Positions 24,655-34,103 of a stretch of DNA of 42,112 bases are shown piece after piece; the first letter of the stretch is position 1; the number at the start of each line of letters is the position of its first letter. This DNA comes from Anaerozeibacter quisquiliarum (lineage in GTDB: Bacteria > Bacillota > Clostridia > Christensenellales > Aristaeellaceae): the NCBI GenBank assembly GCA_051162045.1, contig JBISDI010000033.1, one strand, 5' to 3'. The position numbers and the translations under genes were made by a program. The notes below the pieces were generated by a model, which was not told where the DNA came from, made no database searches, and was given only the letters and a program-made list of their open reading frames with translations.

Positions 24655-27105
24655 TCACGCCCTCCTGCAGGTCAGATTCCCGGTTCCCGCCGTGTACTCG
24701 AAAAGGACCTCGCCCAGACGGAGCCGCGGCGACTGCGCTGACTGGCCCACCTGCAGGTACGACGCCGTGATCGTCTGGAGCAGGCCGAACACCGCAACCA
24801 CAATGGCGTCCGCACCAAGCCCGGCGAGGAACTCAAGCTGCTGCGTTCCGAGCCGCGCCGCGGACTTCCCGCTTACGCTGGTGATGGTCAGGCCGTTTTC
24901 GCCAAAATCCATCGACTTCGCAAGGTTGTCGAGCAGGTCCTGCTTCGCCTGCGTCGCCAGTTCGCCCAGCACGCCGGCGTTCACCATGACGTTCTGGAAC
25001 GTCTCGTTCTCGATGGTTCCTTGCATCAGCGCCTCAATCATGGAGGCCGCGCCGGCGTAGTCGGCGATAATCTCCCACTCGCCCGCGTCGCCGCCGGAGC
25101 CGGCGCGCCAGATCTTCAATACATAGGTTTCGGTGTTCAGCCACATCAGGCCGTCTGTGGGGTTCTCCGGCGGGTTGGCCTGCCGGACCGTATCGCTGGG
25201 CGCGACGACGGTGATTCGGCCGGTATTGTTCAGCCCCGACACGGTGCAGGTGAAGGTGGCCTGACGAAAAATATCGGCTTTCAGGACTGCAACGGATTTC
25301 ACGCCCTGATGCGCTGTATTCCAGGCGGCGTCGCCGACCCCGTCAAGGCTTGACCGCGCCCAGGAAAAGAGCGATGGAGCGTAGTTGGCGGTCAGGTCGG
25401 TGGCGCCGCGCAGTACGCGGGCGGTCAGAACCGTCTCCGGGACTTCCGCGGTCAACACGGTTCCGCGAGAGGCATCAATGGTAACTGTAATGCCCACCGT
25501 CTGCTCCGCGACGCCGATGACGCTATTGTTGGCGGAGAGGTCGAGCGCCTCCACCGATTCCGGCTCCAGCTGCGCCGCCGAGATGCTCTCCATGGCGATC
25601 TTTCGGCCGGAGATGGTCGAGGGCAGCTGCCATGAGGCGACCGCGGTCTTTCGCATGTCCTGCCGGACGGAGCCCAGCTCAATGGACCGGAACTTCTCGT
25701 TCAGGCAGTCGAACTCAACACGGTTGACTTCGGTCAGCACATCGAGATGGATGCCCGGGTGTTTCACCCGAATCCGATCATAGAGGAACACATCCTCGAG
25801 GCTCCGGTACTGGGCGTATTCCTCGGTGTCGCCCAAAGAGAGGAACTCCACTTTCAGGGACACCTTGGGCAGGTCGGCGTCGTTTGCCAGCGCGGCCAGC
25901 GCTTCCCGGATCATGCGCACTCGGACCATGGGTTTCGTGACGGTCTTGGTCTCTTTGCACTCGCCGGAGCAGGTGATCGCCTGCACATGGGGTGTGGGGT
26001 ACAGGCTGGCCCGCGGGCTGTCGATCCAGGTCTGGCCCTCACCAATTGTGTACACGATGCCGTCCACGTTATAGCTTCCAGGCGCGAGCAGCAGGTCCTT
26101 GCCGCTCTTGTCTTTGCCGACCGGCACGATCCGGGTGACTACATCGGATGCGTCCACCTCACAGGAGACGCCCAGCAGGTTCTTCGCGTATTCGATGCGA
26201 ACCCCGCGGTTGAGCCCCGCGTCCCGGAGCAGGAAGAAGTCGCAGTTGTCGCGGACGAGTTCCGCGCCCCACAGCGCCGCAACGCCGGTCTCGGGGTCCA
26301 GCAGCGCGCTGACGGGATTGACCCGCGTCCAGCCGTCGGTCACTCGTTCGCCTCCGATGTCGGTGAATCCGGAGAAGGGCGTGGGCGCCAGGCAGTTCCC
26401 CAGGATGCCGTCCACCGCGTCCACGCAGGAGGTCCGCCCGGCGGGGTAGGATGTAAGGTTGTTCAAGAGGTCGTAGAAGATGTGCCGGGCATAGGCGGTG
26501 ACGCCGTCGTCGCGGAGCTCCACTTTGTAGATTCGGAAGAGCTGATCCGCCACGATCCATGCGGGTGCGACGGTTTCAATGGCGGCGGGATCATTTGGCC
26601 AGTCCTCGGTCAGCGTGTACTGAATGGCGGACTTCGCAATCCAGCCGTAGCAGGTGTAGGTCTTCCACACCCATTTGCCCTTGCGCCGTACCTTTTTCTT
26701 TCCGGTAAATACCGCTTTGTATCGGTTCTCGCCCTTGAAGATGATGGGGAGGTGCATGCCCACCGGCAGGTTCTTCTTTCGGACCGCGTCGCCGGTGGCA
26801 TGATAGTAGAGGTTCCGCTGAGCCTTCGTGGTGCCGGTGCGGATGGTCCAGACCTCGTGGGCGGTGACGAGCGTCCCCTCCGGTGTGATGGGCGGCACGG
26901 TGCGCACGGGCACATCGCACTTCAGGATGTAATCATTTTGCAGGAACGTCCAGCGCCCATTTTCGTCGATGGGATGTTCCAGCCGGATCTCCGAGAGGTC
27001 GTTCTTCGCCTCGGTGTGCACGCAGGATGTCGGGGATAGCGCGCCGCAGAGGCCCATGGTGTCGAAATCCTCGGCGTCGGGCGCATAGATGTACACTTCG
27101 CCCAT
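24655..27105 (-). CDS. Phage tail-associated protein (Tal / gp37-like, endopeptidase-tail family)
   Basis: An 816-residue tail-tip protein. The first ~370 residues match the baseplate hub/tail endopeptidase type (start MGEVYIYAPDAEDFDTMGLC, then conserved blocks around LTEDWPNDPAAIETVAPAWIV and RHIFYDLLNN). The C-terminal half is longer and has beta segments, Ig-like pieces (VTIDASRGTVLTAEVPETVL) and helical stretches. I choose the ATG at 27105, which overlaps the distal tail protein stop by one base (TGATG) after GGAGGG; a longer frame to 27195 lies within that gene. Its role is to form the tip of the tail tube and open the host wall during injection. The exact enzymatic activity is not seen. 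Confidence 0.85.
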   Translation of the reverse strand: MGEVYIYAPDAEDFDTMGLCGALSPTSCVHTEAKNDLSEIRLEHPIDENGRWTFLQNDYILKCDVPVRTVPPITPEGTLVTAHEVWTIRTGTTKAQRNLYYHATGDAVRKKNLPVGMHLPIIFKGENRYKAVFTGKKKVRRKGKWVWKTYTCYGWIAKSAIQYTLTEDWPNDPAAIETVAPAWIVADQLFRIYKVELRDDGVTAYARHIFYDLLNNLTSYPAGRTSCVDAVDGILGNCLAPTPFSGFTDIGGERVTDGWTRVNPVSALLDPETGVAALWGAELVRDNCDFFLLRDAGLNRGVRIEYAKNLLGVSCEVDASDVVTRIVPVGKDKSGKDLLLAPGSYNVDGIVYTIGEGQTWIDSPRASLYPTPHVQAITCSGECKETKTVTKPMVRVRMIREALAALANDADLPKVSLKVEFLSLGDTEEYAQYRSLEDVFLYDRIRVKHPGIHLDVLTEVNRVEFDCLNEKFRSIELGSVRQDMRKTAVASWQLPSTISGRKIAMESISAAQLEPESVEALDLSANNSVIGVAEQTVGITVTIDASRGTVLTAEVPETVLTARVLRGATDLTANYAPSLFSWARSSLDGVGDAAWNTAHQGVKSVAVLKADIFRQATFTCTVSGLNNTGRITVVAPSDTVRQANPPENPTDGLMWLNTETYVLKIWRAGSGGDAGEWEIIADYAGAASMIEALMQGTIENETFQNVMVNAGVLGELATQAKQDLLDNLAKSMDFGENGLTITSVSGKSAARLGTQQLEFLAGLGADAIVVAVFGLLQTITASYLQVGQSAQSPRLRLGEVLFEYTAGTGNLTCRRA

Positions 27106-27803
27106 CAGAGCGCCCTCCAGTTGGGGGTGATCGTGATCCGAGAGACGTTCCCCGTCCAGGAGATCGGGGTGGTACCCACCGGCAGCGTCGGCCATTCGTC
27201 CCCGGTCAGCAAGCCGGTCAGGTTGATGCCGTCATGGTACGCCAGCCGCTGGGGCACGTCGATGGTGATCGAGGACGCGAGCCCGGTAATCCCCAGCGTC
27301 ACCTCGCCGATGATCAGGTCGATGTCGCCGATACCATCCACCGTGATAACGGGTTCCGCGAACACGGTGCCCTGGTTCACGACCGGACCGGGCGCGGTCA
27401 GCACGATGTCCGGCATGTTCAGAAGGTACAGGAACGGTTGGCAGCGGAAATTGACGGTGAATTTCCGGTGGGCCCGCCCGCGCACCACCGTCTCGAAGTC
27501 TATCTGGTTAGAAACCCGGGCGTGGTAGTAGCCGGTGGGCCGGTTCCCGAACATCACGACGCCTGGACCATGCAGCCAGGCGGAGAAGGCAGGGATGGAT
27601 GCCGGGTTCGGCGCGACGCATTCGCAGGAGGCGATGAACTCGTCGTACACGCAGTCGCCTTCCGTGATGGTTAGCGTGCCGCTGCGCCCCGGTACCGCCT
27701 GCGTCGTCACCCGCTCCTTGGGCCGGCAGATGGCCGGGTGGGTCAGCACATGAATCCCGTAGTCGGTACACTTCACGCCGTTCCAGGCGAACCAGTCGGC
27801 CAT
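27105..27803 (-). CDS. Phage distal tail protein (Dit)
   Basis: A 232-residue protein located between the tape measure and the tail-tip gene, the standard place of Dit. The N-terminal region (WFAWNGVKCTDYGIHV, then KERVTTQAVPGRSGTL) is typical of Dit-type proteins of Gram-positive siphophages, and the C-terminal half is a beta-sandwich (SITIDVPQRLAYHDG). Dit forms the hexameric ring connecting tail tube and tip. The ATG at 27803 overlaps the tape measure stop (TGATG) behind GGGGGTGA; an adjacent GTG at 27806 is an alternative. Confidence 0.9.
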   Translation of the reverse strand: MADWFAWNGVKCTDYGIHVLTHPAICRPKERVTTQAVPGRSGTLTITEGDCVYDEFIASCECVAPNPASIPAFSAWLHGPGVVMFGNRPTGYYHARVSNQIDFETVVRGRAHRKFTVNFRCQPFLYLLNMPDIVLTAPGPVVNQGTVFAEPVITVDGIGDIDLIIGEVTLGITGLASSITIDVPQRLAYHDGINLTGLLTGDEWPTLPVGTTPISWTGNVSRITITPNWRAL

Positions 27804-30800
27804 CACTTCACCCCCATCCCTGCGTACTGGGTTTTGTTGAACTGCGCCAGTTCAATGGCGAGGCTGCGCACATCCTTTTCATCCCGGACGTAGAGCTTGT
27901 CCACCTGAACGGTCACGCTCTGGTCCTGATGATAGGTGCGACGATTATCGTAGGAAGAAGTGCTGCCAGCGCCCGCCTGCGCCGCGCCAGTCAGGTATCG
28001 GGCAGCGTTCCGGATGATTCTTGCCTGGACTTTGCTCTCGAGAATCGTGCCCTCGCCGATGCCACGGACCATCATCCGGCCGACCTCGTCCCGGAACACC
28101 TTTGATGGCGACTGAATCTTGAGCTTCGCTTTCGCAGCGCGCACAGCGGCTTCGGCCACAATCCGCATCGCGTTCACGACGAGGTTCTGGCCGCTCAGGA
28201 TACCTGCCGCCATGCCGACCATGGCGTTCTTGCCGATGGGCTTCATCGTATCCGCAGCGAGTTCAGTGGATAGAGACGACTTTGCACTGGCGGCAACCAC
28301 CCCAGCCGCGGAGCCGAACCCATAGCCCATCATGCCGACGGCAACGCCTGCGGACAGGTCTGCGCCGATGGGCCGCGTCATTGCGGAAGGAGAATGGGTC
28401 TGTGCCGCTGCGCGCAGCGCCGTTTCAATGGAACTGGCGACAGTGGCCGCATCCCCGGTCCAGTCATAAGCGGTGAGGCCGCTCGCGATGCCGGCGGAGA
28501 TGTCGTTGCCGACGCCCAGGTATTCGTCCGCGGTCTGAACGACGGTCAGCAGCGCGTTCAATTGCTCCCGCACCTTGGCTTCGGTTTCTGCGTCCAGCGC
28601 GCCGCTCTCGAGCGCCGCCATCGCCTGTGCGATGCAGGTGGAGATGTTTTCGAGTTCCTTGGGGTTGAGGCTATGCAGCTGCTCCAGCACCACCGATTTG
28701 CCCTGTTGCGCGCTCAGCGTTTCGCCGGCCGCGGCCAGATCCTCCACGCCCTGCACGAGGCTGGTGATGGAGGTGACTTTGTCGGCGGTGCTGGACTTGA
28801 GCCAGTCCGGCAGGAAGTTCTGGGGCACCGAATTTAGGCCCGCCTCGGCGTTCTGCACCCCCTCGGGCGAGCCGATCTTGGGCAGCACCTGCACGTGCAG
28901 CACGCCGTTTTCGTCAGTACCCAGCACCAGATCGGCGGCCTTGATCTGTGCCGCCGCCTCGGGCGTGACCGGGATCGGGACGCCGTGTTCGTCGTAGAGC
29001 GCAAGCAGGCCCGCATCAAACTTGTCCTTGAACGCCTGTGCCGCGCCCCCCACCATGCCGACCTTCATGACCTGGCCGTCGAGGGACACGGGGTTCGCCG
29101 CGCGGAAATCGGCCGCGGCCTGGGCGTCGATGGGCGTCAGATGCACGGTGCCAGTGACGGTGGCGGAGAGCATCGTGGTCAGCGACGACGTGTCCGTCTT
29201 GAACTGCTCCCACGCTGCAGAAGCGCTGGTCAGGTCCAGGTCCACCAGCACGCGCTTGACCTCGTCCGGCAACGCCTCATTGAACATAGCGGAAAGGCCT
29301 TCGAAGGACCCGGCGTTTGCCTTCAGGAAATCGGCAATGGACGCATACCCGCCCAGCACGTCCTTGATGTTGAGGTTGGGGAACAGCTTCTGCGTCTCTT
29401 TCGGTGTAAACCCGCCGGAAGGTCCGGCCCCGCCTGCTTGCACCGCATCCTGGATTTGGGTGAGAATCGCCAGGTAGGAGGCCAGTTCCCCCTCGTCCAT
29501 GCCCTTGGTCAGTTCGTCCAGCTGCGTCAGGATGCCGGAGGTGTTGCCGCCCTGGGCGGACGCGATCTGGAACTCGGACAGCAGGCCCACCAGCTTCTGC
29601 AGCTTCTCGTCCGCGCCGCCCAGCTCATCGCTTTGCAGCATCGGCCCCACCAGCTGCGATAGGGCCTCGGCATACTTCTTTGCTCCGTCGATCTTCGCTT
29701 GAATATGCCGCTCGTTGAGGGCGTCCAGCGCTTTCTGCTTGTCCGCGCCGTCTTGCATGGCGGCGATGACCCTGTACTCGGCGGCGTAGGTTTCTTCCAG
29801 CGCGGCATTGTACTCTGCGCTGCCCTGGGCGGCGGCTTTCATGGCGTCGGCGTACAGGTCGATGGACGCGGCGCCGCCTTCGGCTTCAAGCCGCGCCTTT
29901 TCGGCTTCCACGCCCTGCAGGATCTTCTCGTACCCGCCGGATTCCCCCAGCGCGTACTCCAGCTTGATCTGCACCCGCTGGGTGACGATCTCCTCAAGCC
30001 GCGCCTGGTCTTTATCGGTCAGCTCGCCGTTCCGGCGCTTCTTCAGAAGGGCCTGGACTTCCTTGTCGTAGGCGTCGAGCTGCTTCAGCGCCTCATCCGA
30101 GCGCGTATCCTTCACGCCCAGCCCGGAGAGGATCTTCTGGCGCTCCTCCACCGCCTGCCGAAGTTGGTCGCTGTCCGCCTTGAACTCATCCACATAGGAC
30201 TTGACGATCTCGGAGGTTTCCTTCTTGCCATCGGTCCATGTGGTGTTGAGCCGGGAGAGCCAGTCCTTCGATTCTTCGATCCCGCCGAAGCTGTCCGGGG
30301 TCAGGCCGAAGCGAGATAACGCATCATTTCCGGTATCAAACACGGTGGTTGCCTGCTGCTCAGACCACGCCTTGGCGGTCTCGGCCATGCCCTGGAGCGC
30401 TTCGCGGGCTTCCCTGGCGCCGGAGGCGTAGTCGATCCAGCGGTATGCGCCGTACAGCGCCGCCGCTGCGACCGCCGCGATGCCTACAGGCCCCAAGAGG
30501 CTCCCGCACGCGGCCAGCACGCCCTTCATCCCGCCGCCCGCGGAGACCGCGGTGGTGATCAGCTTTCCGAACCCGGTGGAAATGGTACCGACAGCGGTAT
30601 TGAGCTTTCCCAGCACCAGAATCCCCGGCCCGATGCCCGCGACCCACGCGGCCGCGGTGATCAGCGCCTGCCGCTGGCCTTCATCCAACTCCATGAGGCT
30701 GTCCAGCAGGTCGTCCGCGCCGGAGATCATCTTCCCGATCGTAGGCGAGAGGTCGTCACCGATCGCCTGCCCGAAAAGCTTCACCTTGTTGCCGAGGATG

Positions 30801-32434
30801 GTAATACGGCTCTGGGTGGTGGCGTAGCGGGTGGACGCTTCCTTCGTCAGCGCCGTATTGCGCTTCCACTCGTCGTTCGCCATGATGAGCGCTTTGCCGA
30901 ACAACTCGTTGGCGTTGGTCGCGCGGAGCAGTGTATCCCGGAGCCGGACTTCGGTGATGCCCATGCCCTGCAGCGTCGCGATCGCGCTGATGCCTGACTC
31001 GTCCATCCTCGATAGGCCCACAATGAAAGCCTGGATGGCGCTCGCCGCGTCGGTCTTCCACGCCTCACGGAATTCCGAGGCCGTCATACCGGCGACCTTC
31101 GCGAAGTCGGACAAGCCGTTCTTGCCGGTCTCCGCGGCCAGCTGCATCTCAACCATGATCTTGCTAAACGCGGAGCCGCCCGCTTCGGCCTCGATGCCCA
31201 CCGACGCCAGCGCGGCCGCAAAGCCCAGGATCTGCGACTCGCTGAGGCCGACCTGCGTGCCCGCGGATGCGAGCCGGGTCGCCATGTTGACGATGTCCCG
31301 CTCCGTGGTGGCCATGTTGTTGCCGAGCTCGACGATGACCGAGCCCAGGCGCCCGAAGTTGTCCTGGGCCATGCCGGTCACATTCGCGAACTGGGCGAGC
31401 GCCGTGGCGGCTTCCTCAGACGCCAGGTTCGTCGCGTTGCCCAGGTCGATCATGGTCCGGGTGAACGGCGTCAGCGCGGAATTCCTGATGCCCAGCTGAC
31501 CCGCGTTCTCCATGACGGCGGCGATGGCGGTGGTGTCCGCCGTCACCTGCGTGGACATGGCCTTCACATCAGAGGCGAGGCGTTTATACTCGCCTTCGGT
31601 GGCGTCCACGGTCTTCCGCACGCCGGCGAACGCTTCCTCGAAATCGATGGACGCCTTGGCGGCGGCGACACCCAGCCCGGCGAGGGGTACGGAGGCGAAG
31701 GTGGTCAGCTTCTGCCCGGCGCGCTCGAGCGCCTGGCCGGCGACCGTGGCCTTCTTCCCGAAGGACTCCATGGCGGCGCCCGAAGCGAACCACTTCGAGC
31801 GCGCTTTTTCGAGCCGCTGGGCCGTGTTCTGGATCGCCGCTTCGGTTTCTTTCAGCGCGGCCTTGGCGCTATTGAGGTTGGTTTCCGCCTTGGTCACCGC
31901 GTCGGCGGCGTTCTGCATGGACTTCCGGCTGGCGCCCAGCTGGCCTTCCAGCTTCTTGATCTCCGCGCCGGTGGCCTTGTACTGTTCCTCAAGGTCCAGC
32001 AGTTCCAGCCCCAGCCGGTTGGATTCCTCGCTGTTGTCGCCGGTCGCCTTGACGCTGGCCTGGCAGGCCGCGCGGGTCTGGTCGATCCGGTTCTTGAGGT
32101 CGGAATACTTGGCCTTCGCGCCATCCAGCGAGGATTTCAGCTCGTCATTCTTCCGGACGGCGGCGGTGAGCTTGGTATTGGCGGCGTCCAGCGCACGCCG
32201 GTACTGTTCCACGGCCTTTTCCTGTAGCTGAAGCTTCACCCGGAGCGTGGAGAGATTCGCGCCCAGCCCGGCGGCGGATTTCTCGAACCCGGTGACGCCG
32301 GCGCCGGCTGCCTTGAATCGGCTCTCCGCCTGCTGAATCTGCTTATTGATGCTGCCAAGGTTTCGGGAGAAGTTGTCCGAGTCCAGGGACAGCGACACGA
32401 CGAGGTCGCGCAGGGTTTCGGCCAAGGGTGTCAC
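27803..32434 (-). CDS. Phage tail tape measure protein
   Basis: The longest gene in the window, about 1543 residues. The N-terminal ~260 residues are predicted coiled coil with many K, E, Q and A repeats (NKQIQQAESRFKAAGAGVTG). A TP901-type tape measure core lies at about residues 270-640 (SFGKKATVAGQALERAGQKL; DFEEAFAGVRKTVDATEGE). Hydrophobic stretches near 690-740 and a Gly/Ala-rich C-terminus follow. The length sets the tail length, suggesting a tail of ordinary siphovirus size. The start is uncertain: a GTG at 32434 with GGAAGG just before it, or the TTG at 32425; longer frames overlap the chaperone gene. It follows the tail chaperone frames by about 30 bases, as in most siphophages. Confidence 0.93.
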   Translation of the reverse strand: MTPLAETLRDLVVSLSLDSDNFSRNLGSINKQIQQAESRFKAAGAGVTGFEKSAAGLGANLSTLRVKLQLQEKAVEQYRRALDAANTKLTAAVRKNDELKSSLDGAKAKYSDLKNRIDQTRAACQASVKATGDNSEESNRLGLELLDLEEQYKATGAEIKKLEGQLGASRKSMQNAADAVTKAETNLNSAKAALKETEAAIQNTAQRLEKARSKWFASGAAMESFGKKATVAGQALERAGQKLTTFASVPLAGLGVAAAKASIDFEEAFAGVRKTVDATEGEYKRLASDVKAMSTQVTADTTAIAAVMENAGQLGIRNSALTPFTRTMIDLGNATNLASEEAATALAQFANVTGMAQDNFGRLGSVIVELGNNMATTERDIVNMATRLASAGTQVGLSESQILGFAAALASVGIEAEAGGSAFSKIMVEMQLAAETGKNGLSDFAKVAGMTASEFREAWKTDAASAIQAFIVGLSRMDESGISAIATLQGMGITEVRLRDTLLRATNANELFGKALIMANDEWKRNTALTKEASTRYATTQSRITILGNKVKLFGQAIGDDLSPTIGKMISGADDLLDSLMELDEGQRQALITAAAWVAGIGPGILVLGKLNTAVGTISTGFGKLITTAVSAGGGMKGVLAACGSLLGPVGIAAVAAAALYGAYRWIDYASGAREAREALQGMAETAKAWSEQQATTVFDTGNDALSRFGLTPDSFGGIEESKDWLSRLNTTWTDGKKETSEIVKSYVDEFKADSDQLRQAVEERQKILSGLGVKDTRSDEALKQLDAYDKEVQALLKKRRNGELTDKDQARLEEIVTQRVQIKLEYALGESGGYEKILQGVEAEKARLEAEGGAASIDLYADAMKAAAQGSAEYNAALEETYAAEYRVIAAMQDGADKQKALDALNERHIQAKIDGAKKYAEALSQLVGPMLQSDELGGADEKLQKLVGLLSEFQIASAQGGNTSGILTQLDELTKGMDEGELASYLAILTQIQDAVQAGGAGPSGGFTPKETQKLFPNLNIKDVLGGYASIADFLKANAGSFEGLSAMFNEALPDEVKRVLVDLDLTSASAAWEQFKTDTSSLTTMLSATVTGTVHLTPIDAQAAADFRAANPVSLDGQVMKVGMVGGAAQAFKDKFDAGLLALYDEHGVPIPVTPEAAAQIKAADLVLGTDENGVLHVQVLPKIGSPEGVQNAEAGLNSVPQNFLPDWLKSSTADKVTSITSLVQGVEDLAAAGETLSAQQGKSVVLEQLHSLNPKELENISTCIAQAMAALESGALDAETEAKVREQLNALLTVVQTADEYLGVGNDISAGIASGLTAYDWTGDAATVASSIETALRAAAQTHSPSAMTRPIGADLSAGVAVGMMGYGFGSAAGVVAASAKSSLSTELAADTMKPIGKNAMVGMAAGILSGQNLVVNAMRIVAEAAVRAAKAKLKIQSPSKVFRDEVGRMMVRGIGEGTILESKVQARIIRNAARYLTGAAQAGAGSTSSYDNRRTYHQDQSVTVQVDKLYVRDEKDVRSLAIELAQFNKTQYAGMGVK

Positions 32435-32463
32435 TATCCTTCCATATGGAATCGGAAGAAAAA

Positions 32464-32688
32464 TCAGCGTGACCGCATCTGTGGCCACGCCTCGTCGATG
32501 AACCTTCGTTTGGGGATTTTCGCGCGTTCCTCGCGTTTCGCGTCCCACGCGCGGACAGAGAGAAAGCCGGGCATGTCCATGCCGTCGATCTCGGTCATGG
32601 TCCATCCGAATTTCAGGAGTTCGTTGTAGGTTGCCAGGATGTAGTCGTGCAGCGTCAGGATGTCTTCGTCTCCTGCGCCGCCGGAATA
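32464..32688 (-). CDS. Tail assembly chaperone extension reached by -1 frameshift
   Basis: On the minus strand, in the -1 frame relative to the upstream chaperone gene, an open stretch overlaps its end and continues ~63 codons past its TGA (32655-32657) to the TGA at 32464-32466. The overlap reads PYSGGAGDEDILTLHD and the rest includes NELLKFGWTMTEIDGM and DAKREERAKIPKRRFIDE. This is the layout of the G/GT chaperones of lambda and the related XkdN-type pairs: a longer fusion is made by ribosome slippage. The frame lacks a ribosome site of its own. No clear slippery heptamer is visible, so the slip site is uncertain; an internal ATG might start a separate small protein. It is easy to overlook because it has no convincing start. 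Confidence 0.65.
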   Translation of the reverse strand, partial: YSGGAGDEDILTLHDYILATYNELLKFGWTMTEIDGMDMPGFLSVRAWDAKREERAKIPKRRFIDEAWPQMRSR

Positions 32689-33014
32689 GGGAATTCGGAG
32701 AGCACGGAAGTGGTTTGCGCCTGGACCGCCATCATCGCAAAGGTGATGTCGTGGATCAGGCGGTCCACCGGGTAGTGGTCGAACACGTCGTCGGGAGAGA
32801 ACTGGTTGCCGAACAGAATGCAGAACCAGCGGACGAGCACGTCCATGGCTTCCTCGATGCTGGTTTCGTCGGTGACGGCGTTCCCTTCCAGCGCGCTCCT
32901 GGCAAGGCCGGTGATGTGCGCGTGCATTTTCGCGGCGGGGCCCATCTCCCGCAGCGCGCGGCCGGACACGAAATCAATGGAGTACTTCTTCTCCCCCAGG
33001 GTGCAGGCGATCAT
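32655..33014 (-). CDS. Phage tail assembly chaperone (XkdN/gpG-like)
   Basis: A 119-residue acidic protein between the major tail protein and tape measure genes. The N-terminus MIACTLGEKKYSIDFVSGRA begins with beta strands, then helices with WFCILFGNQFSPDDV at about 63-77, which resembles tail chaperones of Gram-positive siphophages. These bind the tape measure during tail assembly and are not in the finished virion. GAAAGGAG lies before the ATG. A -1 frame extends it as a longer product (see 32464-32688). Confidence 0.85.
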   Translation of the reverse strand: MIACTLGEKKYSIDFVSGRALREMGPAAKMHAHITGLARSALEGNAVTDETSIEEAMDVLVRWFCILFGNQFSPDDVFDHYPVDRLIHDITFAMMAVQAQTTSVLSEFPIPAAQETKTS

Positions 33015-33041
33015 TTCTGATGCTCCTTTCTATGGCCGGAA

Positions 33042-33653
33042 TCAGGTGCCGGTCGTGATCACCGGCGTGTACACGCTAGACAGGAACGTGGCAGCCATTT
33101 CAGGCGTGAACCCGTTCTGTCCCTCATCGGCGACGGCCTGATAGAACCCGTCATGGGTGCGCTTGATGAACGACCACTCAAGCTTACCCGTCTGCCGGGT
33201 CAGGGTCTTGCCCTCCTTTGTGTGGTATTGCTCGGTCGTGGGCTTGGCGCGGCCCTTGAACAGCCACACGTAACGGTACGTGCCGTCCGCCTTTTCGCTC
33301 TTGAAGCCGAGCGCGAAGTAGGGCGGCGAATCCCCCGCAGCGCGGAGGAGTACGCCGTTGTCGTCAATGGTGTTGCCCAGGATCATCTCCTGGAGCGTCA
33401 GCGGGATGTCCGCCATCTCCATGGTCAGCTTGACGTCGGGGTCGGGGTATACGACGTCGCCCTCGACGTCATCGTAGTATTGCACCTCAGGATCGGCATT
33501 TTCCGGGGCGATCTGCGCGTCGATCGCGCCGGCGAGCAGCTGAAGTGTGCCGTAGGCAAGCAGCGCTTCGGTATCGGTGGTCAGCGGCGCGATCACCACA
33601 TTTTTGAGGCCGACGGTGCTGGACACCGCGGGGGAAGCGGTCGGTTCAGGCAT
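33042..33653 (-). CDS. Phage major tail protein
   Basis: A 203-residue tail tube protein. It starts MPEPTASPAVSSTVGLKNVV and is rich in beta strands, with a DVKLTMEMADIPLTLQEMILG stretch, VWLFKGRAKPTTEQYHTKEGK, and RQTGKLEWSFIKR blocks typical of the Gram-positive phi13/phi105-type major tail family. I choose the ATG at 33653, eight bases after GGAGG; a TTG at 33668 lies within that ribosome site. It stacks in hexameric rings around the tape measure. It follows the gp10-like gene and precedes the chaperone gene, as expected. Confidence 0.93.
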   Translation of the reverse strand: MPEPTASPAVSSTVGLKNVVIAPLTTDTEALLAYGTLQLLAGAIDAQIAPENADPEVQYYDDVEGDVVYPDPDVKLTMEMADIPLTLQEMILGNTIDDNGVLLRAAGDSPPYFALGFKSEKADGTYRYVWLFKGRAKPTTEQYHTKEGKTLTRQTGKLEWSFIKRTHDGFYQAVADEGQNGFTPEMAATFLSSVYTPVITTGT

Positions 33654-33671
33654 AAGTTGTTCCTCCAATCT

Positions 33672-34100
33672 TCAGTCTGGGGTATAAAGAAGCCCCCGTT
33701 TATCGAGGGCTTCGTTCAGGAGTATCTTCAGTTCTCCATAGGCTTCTTCCGCCCTGGCGTCAAAGGCCGGGCGGACGAAGGGGTGGGGCGGCGCGGGATG
33801 CGGGCCGCCGTGGCCAAATTCCACAGGATTTGCATACGGCGCGCCACCTTCAGCGGCATGGACGCCTATCGTCACACGAGCGCAGCGCCGCCCGGATGCT
33901 TTCTTGATCCGGAGCGCACCGCGCAGATTTCCGGACCGTGGGCGGGGATCACTGCTGGCGTTCTGGATCATCTGTTCCAGAATTGGCTGAGCGGCACTTT
34001 TTAGAATTTTGGCAGTTGTAGTGCCGTCGTTACTAAGCGCATCCGCCATGGCGATTAGGTCGTTTTTCAGATCATCTGCGCCGTTCAGTTGCATGCCCAC
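33672..34100 (-). CDS. HK97 gp10-like head-tail/tail component
   Basis: A 142-residue protein of the HK97 gp10 family, found between head closure and major tail genes of siphophages. Landmarks are SSDPRPRSGNLRGALRIKK near 50-68, a repeated GVHAAEGGAPYANPVEFG, and PHPFVRPAFDARA near 109-121. The start is a GTG at 34100, eight bases after GGGAGG; an ATG at 34094 is an alternative. It helps complete the tail or its connection to the head. Confidence 0.9.
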   Translation of the reverse strand: MGMQLNGADDLKNDLIAMADALSNDGTTTAKILKSAAQPILEQMIQNASSDPRPRSGNLRGALRIKKASGRRCARVTIGVHAAEGGAPYANPVEFGHGGPHPAPPHPFVRPAFDARAEEAYGELKILLNEALDKRGLLYTPD

Positions 34101-34103
34101 GAA

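Noticed and set aside
32640..32720. Canonical -1 slippery heptamer in the chaperone overlap
   Set aside because: I looked for an X-XXY-YYZ sequence in the correct frame and found none, so no exact slip site is claimed.
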